Made by a program: the position numbers and the translations under genes
Notes under the pieces: model-generated
Told to the model about the DNA's origin: nothing
What the model saw: the letters and a program-made list of their open reading frames with translations, nothing else
Databases searched by the model: none
DNA from: CAYLJV01 sp964554215
GTDB taxonomy: Archaea > Hadarchaeota > Hadarchaeia > Hadarchaeales > JAGGTB01
NCBI GenBank assembly: GCA_964554215.1
Contig: CAZKND010000031.1
Span: forward strand, 1-14,759
DNA: 14,759 nt
Direction of reading: 5' to 3'
Shown here: positions 7,294-14,633 of the stretch, piece by piece
Layout: every line of letters begins with the position of its first letter
How positions within the stretch are numbered: position 1 is the first letter of the stretch

Positions 7294-8149
7294 ACTTAAC
7301 GAAGTCCAAGAAAGTGAACCTGAAATCTCTTTGAAAATTGACAGAGTAGGTGTGAAACAGGTAAAGAAAAAGATAACCACCACTACTCCAGAGGGAAAAT
7401 TTTCTTACGACGTTGAACTCGATGCCTACGTAGATTTGCCTAAAGATAAGCGCGGAAAACACATGTCTAGAGACATAGAAGCATTCATGGAGTCAATTGA
7501 AGAGGCTAAAAAAGAAGAGTCTTCATCTCTAGAAGGTGTACTAGAAGATATTTGTACCAGATTGATGGAGAAACATTCATATGCAACAAAGGCCGAGTTG
7601 ATTGCAAAAACACGACATCATTATGAAGAAAATTTCACCGGTACAAAAACTACCGAAGCTGCTGACGCTGAAATATCTGTCTCGATGTCTAGAGATTCTA
7701 AAAATGCTAAGAGCGTAAAAATTAACATTCCTGGAATGAGTGTATGTCCTTGCGCGCAAGATACTTTTTCAGAAAAAGAGGATACACCTAAAGAGAAAAC
7801 TCCAAGCCACACACAACGGGTAAACGTCTCATTGGAAGTCACCACCAGCGAAAAATTAGTCCGTCTGGACTGGCTGGTAGATTCTGCCAGAAAAGCTTTC
7901 TCCGCTCCCGTAACAACCCTTCTGAAGAGAGAGGACGAGTACGAATTGATTAAAAAAGCCTATCAACAACCTAAGTTTATTGAAGATATTATCAGAAATA
8001 CGCTAAACAACTGTTTCCATAAGCTTCAAGAGGAAAACTTTCCAGAAGATACGAAAATAAAGGTCGAAGCTGAAAGTTTGGAAAGTATCCATCCACACAA
8101 TGCCTATGCTTGTAGAGAAACTACTCTAGAAGAACTGTCTAGAGAATAA
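7286..8149 (+). CDS. mptA: GTP cyclohydrolase MptA (FolE2/type IB superfamily)
   Basis: MptA opens the H4MPT pathway: this metal-dependent enzyme converts GTP to 7,8-dihydroneopterin 2',3'-cyclic phosphate. The 287-residue protein shows the family blocks RGKHMSRDIEAFMESIEEAK (56-75), IPGMSVCPCAQ (148-158, with the conserved Cys pair C154/C156), SHTQRVNVSLE (174-184), QQPKFIEDIIRNTL (227-240, with the metal-site Glu region) and ESIHPHNAYA (266-275). The start ATG overlaps the preceding stop, so translation is coupled to the PTPS homologue. A 52-nt gap follows before the DUF447 gene. A canonical FolE2 that makes dihydroneopterin triphosphate shares these motifs. The H4MPT context favours MptA, but the coupled QueD homologue would also fit a triphosphate product feeding archaeosine. 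The downstream phosphodiesterase MptB is not in the window. Confidence 0.92.
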   Translation: MSELNEVQESEPEISLKIDRVGVKQVKKKITTTTPEGKFSYDVELDAYVDLPKDKRGKHMSRDIEAFMESIEEAKKEESSSLEGVLEDICTRLMEKHSYATKAELIAKTRHHYEENFTGTKTTEAADAEISVSMSRDSKNAKSVKINIPGMSVCPCAQDTFSEKEDTPKEKTPSHTQRVNVSLEVTTSEKLVRLDWLVDSARKAFSAPVTTLLKREDEYELIKKAYQQPKFIEDIIRNTLNNCFHKLQEENFPEDTKIKVEAESLESIHPHNAYACRETTLEELSRE

Positions 8150-8201
8150 AATACATACTAATCATAATTATTCTGGATGAATAAACAATACTGGGATAAT
8201 A

Positions 8202-8867
8202 TTGAAAGATCTAAACAAAACAGGACTGAAAGATAAAACACCCTCAGAAACGGTTCTAACCACTCTTTCGAAAGATAATAAAGAACACAACGCAGTCATA
8301 GGAGTCAAAAAGAAAGGAAAAGAAAAAATCAAGCTAAAAATTTATAAAAATACAAAGACCTACGACAATATTCTGGAATCTGAAGAAGGAACTGTGAACA
8401 TTTTTTCGGATGCAAAAACTTTGTTGGAATATGGTCTGTCAGAATTCTTACAAAAAGACCCAACTCCCCATTTTTTAGAATCAGAAGAGATTAACTGTCC
8501 CTATCTGAAAGATTCTGTAGCTTCAATCGAATTCAAAGTCGATGAATCGGAAAAAAAGATTGTAAATGACAAAATAGGCAAATCTCAGCTTGTAAAAATA
8601 ACTGGAACAGTAAAGAAAGTACATATTAAAAAGGATATAGAACCACATCCCCTAAAAAGAACGGATCTTTATCTAATCGAAGCCGCAATTGTGGGGACAC
8701 GAATAAGAGAAGCTGAGAAAAATGAGAATACAGAAATTGCAGAGAAATACCTAGAAAAGCTTGATTCTCTCAAGAATAAATGTGAGAAGATAGGGCCTGA
8801 AAGCGAAGAGTTAAGACTCATCTCCGAAATTAGAGAAAATAGTTCATCACTTACCAAAGAAAAATAA
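8202..8867 (+). CDS. DUF447 family protein (flavin-binding split-barrel type)
   Basis: This 221-residue protein resembles DUF447, a family of methanogens and of bacteria that use H4MPT; the fold resembles FMN-binding split barrels. Visible family features are PSETVLTTLSKDNKEHNAVI (14-33), IYKNTKTYDNI (47-57), GTVNIFSDAKTLLEYGL (63-79) and the C-terminal LKRTDLYLIEAAIVGTRI (151-168), followed by a charged helical tail. Translation starts at TTG 8202; the next in-frame stop upstream is at 8178-8180 and no ATG lies between. TGGG upstream is a weak ribosome site. It is third in an operon after mptA and 17 nt before the DHPS-like start. No function has been shown that I know of. A flavin-dependent reduction in H4MPT assembly is an inference from fold and neighbours. 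Confidence 0.75.
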   Translation: MKDLNKTGLKDKTPSETVLTTLSKDNKEHNAVIGVKKKGKEKIKLKIYKNTKTYDNILESEEGTVNIFSDAKTLLEYGLSEFLQKDPTPHFLESEEINCPYLKDSVASIEFKVDESEKKIVNDKIGKSQLVKITGTVKKVHIKKDIEPHPLKRTDLYLIEAAIVGTRIREAEKNENTEIAEKYLEKLDSLKNKCEKIGPESEELRLISEIRENSSSLTKEK

Positions 8868-8884
8868 TTATTTTGAGGTTTTTC

Positions 8885-10441
8885 ATGAAAAATGATTCAA
8901 AAATTTTGCTCGTAACAGGGAAAAGAGCAGAAGATGACGTTAGGAAATATTCTAGAGATTCTGATATCGAGACTGAAATAGTGGTTTTACCCGTACCCAT
9001 AGCTTCTTTCATAAATCTGGATATACTCACTAATTATCTGTCAAAAGAGGATTTAGAAGAAGTTTCAACCGTTATAATTCCCGGTATGGCAGAACTCAAT
9101 CTAAAAAATGCACGAGAAGAGCTGGATACTGAGGTGATAAGGGGCCCTAAATTTGCCGCTGATATTCCAATTATTTTAGAAAACTTCGAGGAGCTTGATC
9201 TTTCAAAGGAGGACCCTGCAGATGAGTTTTTAGAGAACAGTGCAACAGAGCGTGTGGAGAAACTAATCTCGGAAGCTCGTGAAGGTTATGAAGGAAATTC
9301 TGACCCGAACAATTTCGAGATCGGAGAGGGGCCCAATTCTGTTCTGGCTGGAAAAGATTTTCCTCCGCGAGTAGTGGCTGAAGTCGTGGACGCTCCTTGT
9401 CTTTCGGATGAAGAGTTTTTGAAGACTTGTCGACACTATATCGAAAGTGGTGCCGAGATTTTGGATATCGGTATGACTGCCGAAGAGGACAATTCTCAGG
9501 AGATTCCTCGACTCGTCTCCCTGGTAAAGGATAATTTTGACATCCCTGTAAGCATTGATAGCACCGACAGAGCTGAGATAGAAACCGCTGTAGAGGCAGG
9601 GGTTGATCTCGTGATAAGCTTGGATAGTTCTAACATCGACTATTTTGAGGGCCTTGACATCCCTGCGGTTTTGATTCCGCGAGATTCTGAGAAGGGTTTC
9701 TATCCTTCTGATCCGGGGGAGAGGGTAGAGTATCTGGAAGAGATATTGAATGATGTGAAAAGTAAGGATTACAGGTGGATTTTGGCGGACCCGATTTTGG
9801 AACCTGTCGGGAAAGGCTTTACCGAATCTCTCACGGCTTTTAGAGATTTAAATAGAGAAAGAGATGTTTCGCTGTTCATGGGTATTGGCAACGTGGTCGA
9901 ACTTTTCGATGCTGATTCGATAGGCATGACGTCAGTCCTGGTAGGAAGCGCTTTCGAACTGGGGGTCGACCTAATATTGGCTGTCGAGGGTAGCGATAAG
10001 ACGCGAGGAAATATCGAGGAAGTCGTTCAGGCTAGAGATATGATGATGCTGGCAGATGAAAGGGGGAGCGTACCTAAGGATTTGGGATTGGACCTTTTGA
10101 GGCACAAAGAAAAGAGGATTAGGGGCCGCTCTTATGACAATAGTTTGGAGAACGAGTGTAAAGTGGTAGAAGGTTCTTCCGAGCCTGATTTCCAGAAGGA
10201 TGAGAAAGGATACTTCAACATCTACACAGACGAGGGAAAAATCGTCGCCGTTTATCACAACCCTCAAGGGGAAAATTTGATAATCAAGGGAAAAGAGGCT
10301 CAAGACATAATTAACGAGATATCTGAGCGGGAACTGGTGAGCGAGTTAAGCCATGCTCTTTATTTAGGGGGGGAGCTGGAGAAAGCCGAAATCGCTATCA
10401 GGACCGATAGGAGTTATGTTCAAGAGGAACCGCTATTTTGA
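8885..10441 (+). CDS. Dihydropteroate synthase-like protein of H4MPT clusters (DUF6513-DHPS-DUF4346)
   Basis: A candidate for joining the pterin to beta-ribofuranosylaminobenzene 5'-phosphate, the H4MPT counterpart of dihydropteroate synthase. I place the start at ATG 8885 because GAGGT (8875-8879) lies 5 nt before it; a TTG at 8873 would add four residues and would overlap that site. The 518 residues form three parts. Residues 1-150 are an N-terminal Rossmann-like part (KILLVTGKRAEDDV, VVLPVPIASF, IIPGMAEL). Residues 160-400 are a TIM barrel of DHPS type (GAEILDIGMTAEE 189-201, PVSIDSTDRAEIETAVEAG 221-239, ILADPILEPVGKGF 299-312, FMGIGNVVELFDADSIGM 331-348). Residues 440-518 form a DUF4346-like tail (NIYTDEGKIVAVYHNP, ELSHALYLGGELEKAEIAI). 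This matches the archaeal family of M. jannaschii MJ0107; activity of that family is not firmly established, and another archaeal protein has been reported as the DHPS. Confidence 0.88.
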   Translation: MKNDSKILLVTGKRAEDDVRKYSRDSDIETEIVVLPVPIASFINLDILTNYLSKEDLEEVSTVIIPGMAELNLKNAREELDTEVIRGPKFAADIPIILENFEELDLSKEDPADEFLENSATERVEKLISEAREGYEGNSDPNNFEIGEGPNSVLAGKDFPPRVVAEVVDAPCLSDEEFLKTCRHYIESGAEILDIGMTAEEDNSQEIPRLVSLVKDNFDIPVSIDSTDRAEIETAVEAGVDLVISLDSSNIDYFEGLDIPAVLIPRDSEKGFYPSDPGERVEYLEEILNDVKSKDYRWILADPILEPVGKGFTESLTAFRDLNRERDVSLFMGIGNVVELFDADSIGMTSVLVGSAFELGVDLILAVEGSDKTRGNIEEVVQARDMMMLADERGSVPKDLGLDLLRHKEKRIRGRSYDNSLENECKVVEGSSEPDFQKDEKGYFNIYTDEGKIVAVYHNPQGENLIIKGKEAQDIINEISERELVSELSHALYLGGELEKAEIAIRTDRSYVQEEPLF

Positions 10442-10453
10442 GCGGGTGAAACG

Positions 10454-11476
10454 ATGCGCAGGCCGAAAGAAGGTGACCTCCTGGAGACTGAGGAAGGACT
10501 TATTTTCCATGTCAAGGGTCTGCAGCCTTCGGGAAAAGGCGCCATTGCTTTTTTGAGATATGTCCCGAGCGATTCGGGAGATCGGGAGAAAGAGGGAAAG
10601 AGGTACACGAAGATTTACTCTATAGGTGAAAAGTTCGATTACCTGGAAAAAAACTTCCCGAAATATGTTAGATTTTCAGATAGGTTACAGAGAAAGATAC
10701 AGTTCGTGGAGAAAGACGAGGGTAAAAAAGTTTACAGATCGAGTGAGAAGTTGAGAGAGTTGATGGAGAAGTCTTCTGCTTCAGAAATAGAGAAAAAGGT
10801 TGTGGAGTTTGCTGAAATATTAATAGATTCTGGCGTCGACCAAGAAAGTTTGGGGATAACCGGTTCGGTACTCGCAGGGGTTCAGAAGGAAAACTCCGAC
10901 ATCGATATGATAGGATATGGGGAAAAAGAGGGTAAGAAGATATATTCTGTTCTAAAAAATTTGAAAGACACCAAGCCCAATTTGTCTTATTATAGTAATG
11001 AAGATTCTTTGAGGATGGCTAGGTTCAGATGGGAAAAAACCGAGATACCGACCAAAATATTCTCAAAAATAGAAAAGAAAAAAGTACTACACGGACTATT
11101 CAAAAACACTGACTACTTCTTCAGACTAGTGAAAAACAACAAAGAAAACATAGAGAACAGATCGTTCACCAAACAAGGAAAACGAACAATGATAGGCAAA
11201 ATAAAAAAAGACGATGACGCAATATTCACACCCAACCATTACACGCTCGAGAAAAACTCAACAGAAGTGGAAAAACTGACCAGTTACAGAGGCAGATTCA
11301 CCGAACAAGCAAAAGAAGGGGACAAAATAGTTGCAAAAGGACGACTAGAAGAAGTAAACACAAAGAACGGAAAATTCAAAAGACTACTCCTAGGAAAACC
11401 CGATGAATACCTCCTGCCGTTAAATAAAGACAACACCGAAACAGTGAAAAAATATGCATCAATCGATAACTTCTAG
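10454..11476 (+). CDS. Predicted archaeal nucleotidyltransferase (pol-beta superfamily, COG2413-like)
   Basis: The 340-residue protein has an N-terminal part (1-75) with GDLLETEEGLIFHVKG and IAFLRYVPSD, seen at the head of a conserved archaeal family. The nucleotidyltransferase core has GSVLAGVQKENSDIDMIGYG (137-156), where G137-S138 and D149/D151 are the classic GS...DxD metal-binding motif. A C-terminal basic region (200-340) ends with FTEQAKEGDKIVAKGRLEEV (282-301), which looks like a small beta domain. The start ATG follows GGTGA by 4 nt and lies 12 nt after the DHPS-like stop, so it ends the operon. Substrate is unknown: tRNA, a small molecule or a cofactor are all possible. Codon use flips inside the gene near 11040: 24 of 38 codons end in G or T at 10742-10855, against 42 of 48 ending in A or C from 11045. 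Its 3' end overlaps mptG by 18 nt, tail to tail. Confidence 0.75.
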   Translation: MRRPKEGDLLETEEGLIFHVKGLQPSGKGAIAFLRYVPSDSGDREKEGKRYTKIYSIGEKFDYLEKNFPKYVRFSDRLQRKIQFVEKDEGKKVYRSSEKLRELMEKSSASEIEKKVVEFAEILIDSGVDQESLGITGSVLAGVQKENSDIDMIGYGEKEGKKIYSVLKNLKDTKPNLSYYSNEDSLRMARFRWEKTEIPTKIFSKIEKKKVLHGLFKNTDYFFRLVKNNKENIENRSFTKQGKRTMIGKIKKDDDAIFTPNHYTLEKNSTEVEKLTSYRGRFTEQAKEGDKIVAKGRLEEVNTKNGKFKRLLLGKPDEYLLPLNKDNTETVKKYASIDNF

Positions 11477-12412
11477 AAAAGCACCTGAATTATCCGCTTT
11501 TTCAATAGAAATCTGTCCAGAAAACCCCTCATCATCAAAAAACTCAACCATCTCATCACGAATATCTTCAGATCTATTCAAACCACCCGTCAAAGCATAG
11601 ATAGTGGGCCCCCAAGAACTCTGTCCAACTCCATAAGCCCCACAATCCAATAATTTGCTCTTTATCAGACCCATGACCTCATCTTTGAACTTGCCGCCCT
11701 GCGTGGAAGAAAAAGCGCTTCCAGCCAACTCATCTATCCCTGTCAAAGACTGACCAAATCTTTCTATATCGTGATTTACCAGAGCAGGGAGCGTTTCCAA
11801 AACCAGTTCAGAGCATATTCTCCCAGCGATATCTGAATCGGAACTCAAATCTTCAAAAAACTTATCCTCCACTTCCTCCTTTGGCCCTGTTTCCACATCA
11901 GGCGTCAAAAGCAGAAAACGCCAATTCTCCGGGAATTTACGGCGAAATAAAAGCTGTGGGAACTCATCCCTTTCCCCACCGCCTTCTACCAAAAAACCTC
12001 CCCTATCAAAAGCATAAGATCCAATGCCCGACCTTTTTCCCCGAGACAAATCCTTAGCTATCTTGATAGGAGGCTTACCCCTATCCGAAAGAACAGTCAT
12101 AGCTCGACCTAAAGCCAAAGTAAGTTGGGTCGTAGAACCTAAACCGATATGAGGAGGGATGGCTTTCGTTACATTGATTTCAAAATCCGGAGAAATATCG
12201 TAAACATCAGTTAGTCTCTCTACCACTTCTTCAATCCTCGCGTCCTGACCACATTCGGAATTAATCTTCAATCCATCGCTCTTCTCAACCTCCATCTCAA
12301 ACCCCATATCCTTCAATGCCAAACCGAAACCACCATACTTCTCCGGAGGGTCTAAGGTCGGATTAAGAAGACCAAAATGTAATCTAGCCGGAGTTTTTAT
12401 CTTTAATCTCAA
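11459..12412 (-). CDS. mptG: Beta-ribofuranosylaminobenzene 5'-phosphate synthase
   Basis: MptG condenses 4-hydroxybenzoate (or p-aminobenzoate) with PRPP, giving the aryl C-riboside of H4MPT with loss of pyrophosphate. The 317 residues match this GHMP-kinase-related family: TPARLHFGLLNP (7-18), YGGFGLAL (26-33), AIPPHIGLGSTTQLTLALG (84-102, the glycine-rich phosphate loop), SRGKRSGIGSYAFDRGGFLV (123-142), LLLTPD (167-172) and DCGAYGVGQSSWGPTIY (256-272). Translation starts at TTG 12412 with GGTGA four nt upstream; a GTG nearby is out of frame. It is the last gene of the mer operon, 29 nt after the DUF1464 gene. Its product is used by the DHPS-like step encoded on the converging operon, whose end it overlaps. 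Confidence 0.95.
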   Translation of the reverse strand: MRLKIKTPARLHFGLLNPTLDPPEKYGGFGLALKDMGFEMEVEKSDGLKINSECGQDARIEEVVERLTDVYDISPDFEINVTKAIPPHIGLGSTTQLTLALGRAMTVLSDRGKPPIKIAKDLSRGKRSGIGSYAFDRGGFLVEGGGERDEFPQLLFRRKFPENWRFLLLTPDVETGPKEEVEDKFFEDLSSDSDIAGRICSELVLETLPALVNHDIERFGQSLTGIDELAGSAFSSTQGGKFKDEVMGLIKSKLLDCGAYGVGQSSWGPTIYALTGGLNRSEDIRDEMVEFFDDEGFSGQISIEKADNSGAFLEVID

Positions 12413-12441
12413 ATTCTCACCTTCTCACTGCGCAATTAATT

Positions 12442-13611
12442 TTATTGACGAAACGGAATATCATTTTTTATTTCTTCAACAGCTCTTTTTCCAGTAGGAT
12501 GTTGGATATAGTCCAATGAAGTACCTTCAGCATTATTTATCTCCATATTCTCTATTAAGTCTGAGAAGTATCCGCCCGCTAAACCTTCAGCTATAATACC
12601 ATAACCTTGAGCAGCTTCTTTAGTCTTCTCAGTTCCCATATGGGAATTCGATTTTTCCACCGGAGCAAATTTACTCAATCTATCCTTCAAAACCGTTTCA
12701 ACCTTTTCAAATCTAGGTAGTCGACCTGATAACAATATCTTATCAGGATCGGGTACAGAAACGGTCAAGGAGGCTACCATCTTTTCTATGTCCTCTATCA
12801 TCCTGTTCCAAGCCTGATTATAACTTTCATCACCTTCCGAATTGGACAGAAATTCTTCAATCGAAGTACTTTGAATCATAGAAGCTATTCCCCCCTTGAA
12901 AATATCGGTCTTTTCCCACTCCCTCCCCAGCTGAATCATCTCCATATCAATTTCACCAGAACTCAAAAATCCAACACCTTGCATCGTTCCGCCAATACCA
13001 TCCACTATCTTACCATCTTTCACAGCCACAGCAGCATTATACCCACCGCCCAACTCAACCAGAACAAAAGACGTTTCCGAATAAGGAATATCAAACCTTT
13101 CCGACTGGTTTCGGACAGCCAAAACAGCGCTAGAAAGCTTATCAACTGTGCCCATATCCAAATTGTTCAGTTTTCTATATTTTGGAACCGTAGGCAAGTT
13201 AATCACACCGGGTATGTAACAAACAGGTAAGCCTTTTTTCTTCATTTCCAAAGCAGACTTCGTCATCGCAGAATATACTCTAATCCCTGGATCTCCTTCC
13301 TCCATAGCTGATTTTAAATCCGATTTTTTCAACAAGAGGATATATGTCAAAAACCAATCCTCCAAAATATCCAAGTCTATATCCTCCAGATGGGTTATCT
13401 CGACCCCATAACCCGATGGACCGACTATCAAATCCAAATCTTCAACTTCCTCAATAGTTTCAACCAGCAGTGAAGGATTCTCAGCAAGTTTTTCAGAACT
13501 CAAAACCTCTTCAAAAAAGACTTCGCCATCCTCAACACCGCATAAATCAAAACTTCTAGTTCCAGGATCAACACCTAAACCTCTAATTTGATACACCTCT
13601 TCTACTTTCAA
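12442..13611 (-). CDS. DUF1464 family protein (ASKHA fold, acetate/sugar-kinase-like)
   Basis: This 389-residue protein is of the archaeal DUF1464 family. GLGVDPGTRSFDLCGVEDGE (11-30) is a phosphate-1 loop of the actin/hexokinase/acetate-kinase superfamily. VELGGGYNAAVAVKDGKIVD (185-204) is the second phosphate loop, and ILLSGRLPRFEKVE (292-305) the adenosine region, so ATP binding is likely. The substrate is unknown; a phosphotransfer step in cofactor synthesis is possible given mer upstream and mptG downstream (32- and 29-nt gaps). The start is uncertain. TTG 13611 gives the longest frame but lacks a clear ribosome site, while GAGGTG lies inside the first codons, seven nt before an in-frame ATT at codon 9 that would remove eight residues and still leave the phosphate loop intact. 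An out-of-frame ATG (minus strand, 13613-13615) opens a 10-codon frame across the start. Confidence 0.82.
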   Translation of the reverse strand: MKVEEVYQIRGLGVDPGTRSFDLCGVEDGEVFFEEVLSSEKLAENPSLLVETIEEVEDLDLIVGPSGYGVEITHLEDIDLDILEDWFLTYILLLKKSDLKSAMEEGDPGIRVYSAMTKSALEMKKKGLPVCYIPGVINLPTVPKYRKLNNLDMGTVDKLSSAVLAVRNQSERFDIPYSETSFVLVELGGGYNAAVAVKDGKIVDGIGGTMQGVGFLSSGEIDMEMIQLGREWEKTDIFKGGIASMIQSTSIEEFLSNSEGDESYNQAWNRMIEDIEKMVASLTVSVPDPDKILLSGRLPRFEKVETVLKDRLSKFAPVEKSNSHMGTEKTKEAAQGYGIIAEGLAGGYFSDLIENMEINNAEGTSLDYIQHPTGKRAVEEIKNDIPFRQ

Positions 13612-13643
13612 TCATTATAGATCGAGTTAACATTCAGAAAATC

Positions 13644-14633
13644 CTAAAATGAAGGTATAATTTTTTCACTAATCATCCGTATAGCCTCATCCTTATCAGG
13701 ACCTATCGGGGACCCTGAAACAATCTGTGTAACCCCCACATCTTTCAACTCCTCTATCTTCTCAATACATTCCTCAGGATTACCATAAAGAGCAAATGAC
13801 TCAATCATCCGGTCAGTCACCGAAGCAAAAGCCTCACCATAATCCCCCCTATCTAGATATTTTTGTACCTCACCCGCTTTTTCTAAAGATATTTCATGCC
13901 TCTCCAAAATTTTTTCATTCACACTAGCAGCGATGAAAGCAACAGGTGGAATGACAGCCTCTTTCGCATCATCAGTCTCCTCTGCAACCGAAAAACTGGT
14001 ATACGCCGTAACATCAACCTCATCCATATCTCTCCTCGCCTCTTCAACGCCTTTCTTTATCTGATCTACGGCAAAACGAAAATCATCCGGATGAGAAGCG
14101 TTGATTAAAACACCATCGCCTTTCTCACCTGACATCTTCAACATATTCGGACCCTGAGCCCCGATATAAATAGGAATATTTCCCTCAAACTCGAAATTCA
14201 ACTTCGCCCTTCTAAAATCATGTTTATCCATATTTTCACACTCCACTTCTTCCCCTGCCAAAAGCTGTTCTATAACCTCTATAGCCTCCCTAGTCCTCGT
14301 AAGGGGTTTATCCCATTCTATTCCTAGAGAATTCAAGGTGGTCTTGTCACCAGGCCCTATACCTAAAACAGCTCTTCCCCCGGAAATATTATCCAACGTT
14401 GCTATCGCAGAAGCGGTTTCTGCCGGATTGACTGTATAAGGATTCGTCACTCCTGGTCCTAGAGTGATTTGATCCGTTTCTTCAGCAATTCTAGATAAAA
14501 CTATGTAGACGTTCCTGTTATTGTAATGATCTGTTATCCAAATATTATCAAAACTCTGCTCATCTGCTAATTTTGCCCTACTAACAATCTCTTCAACCGG
14601 GTCTTCCGGAACAAATTCCACACCAAACCTCAT
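13644..14633 (-). CDS. mer: 5,10-methylenetetrahydromethanopterin reductase (F420-dependent)
   Basis: Mer reduces methylene-H4MPT to methyl-H4MPT with F420H2 (reversible) in the cytoplasm; it belongs to the bacterial luciferase-like TIM-barrel family. The 329 residues match Mer from end to end: MRFGVEFVPEDPVEEIV (1-17), WITDHYNNRNVY (32-43), LGPGVTNPYTVNPAETASAI (58-77), GRAVLGIGPGDKTTLNSLGI (86-105), IYIGAQGPNMLKMSG (about 155-169), DGVLINASHPDDF (about 173-185) and the C-terminal GVTQIVSGSPIGPDKDEAIR. Conserved GPGV/GPGD glycines of the F420 pocket are present. ATG 14633 has AAGGGA upstream as a ribosome site. It leads an operon with the DUF1464 gene and mptG. Together with mch it shows that H4MPT carries one-carbon units here; whether the host makes methane cannot be seen. 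Confidence 0.96.
   Translation of the reverse strand: MRFGVEFVPEDPVEEIVSRAKLADEQSFDNIWITDHYNNRNVYIVLSRIAEETDQITLGPGVTNPYTVNPAETASAIATLDNISGGRAVLGIGPGDKTTLNSLGIEWDKPLTRTREAIEVIEQLLAGEEVECENMDKHDFRRAKLNFEFEGNIPIYIGAQGPNMLKMSGEKGDGVLINASHPDDFRFAVDQIKKGVEEARRDMDEVDVTAYTSFSVAEETDDAKEAVIPPVAFIAASVNEKILERHEISLEKAGEVQKYLDRGDYGEAFASVTDRMIESFALYGNPEECIEKIEELKDVGVTQIVSGSPIGPDKDEAIRMISEKIIPSF

Noticed and set aside
12871..13230. 119-codon plus-strand frame opposite the DUF1464 gene
   Set aside because: Shadow of a well-supported ASKHA-fold gene; its composition is typical of the complement of a coding strand.
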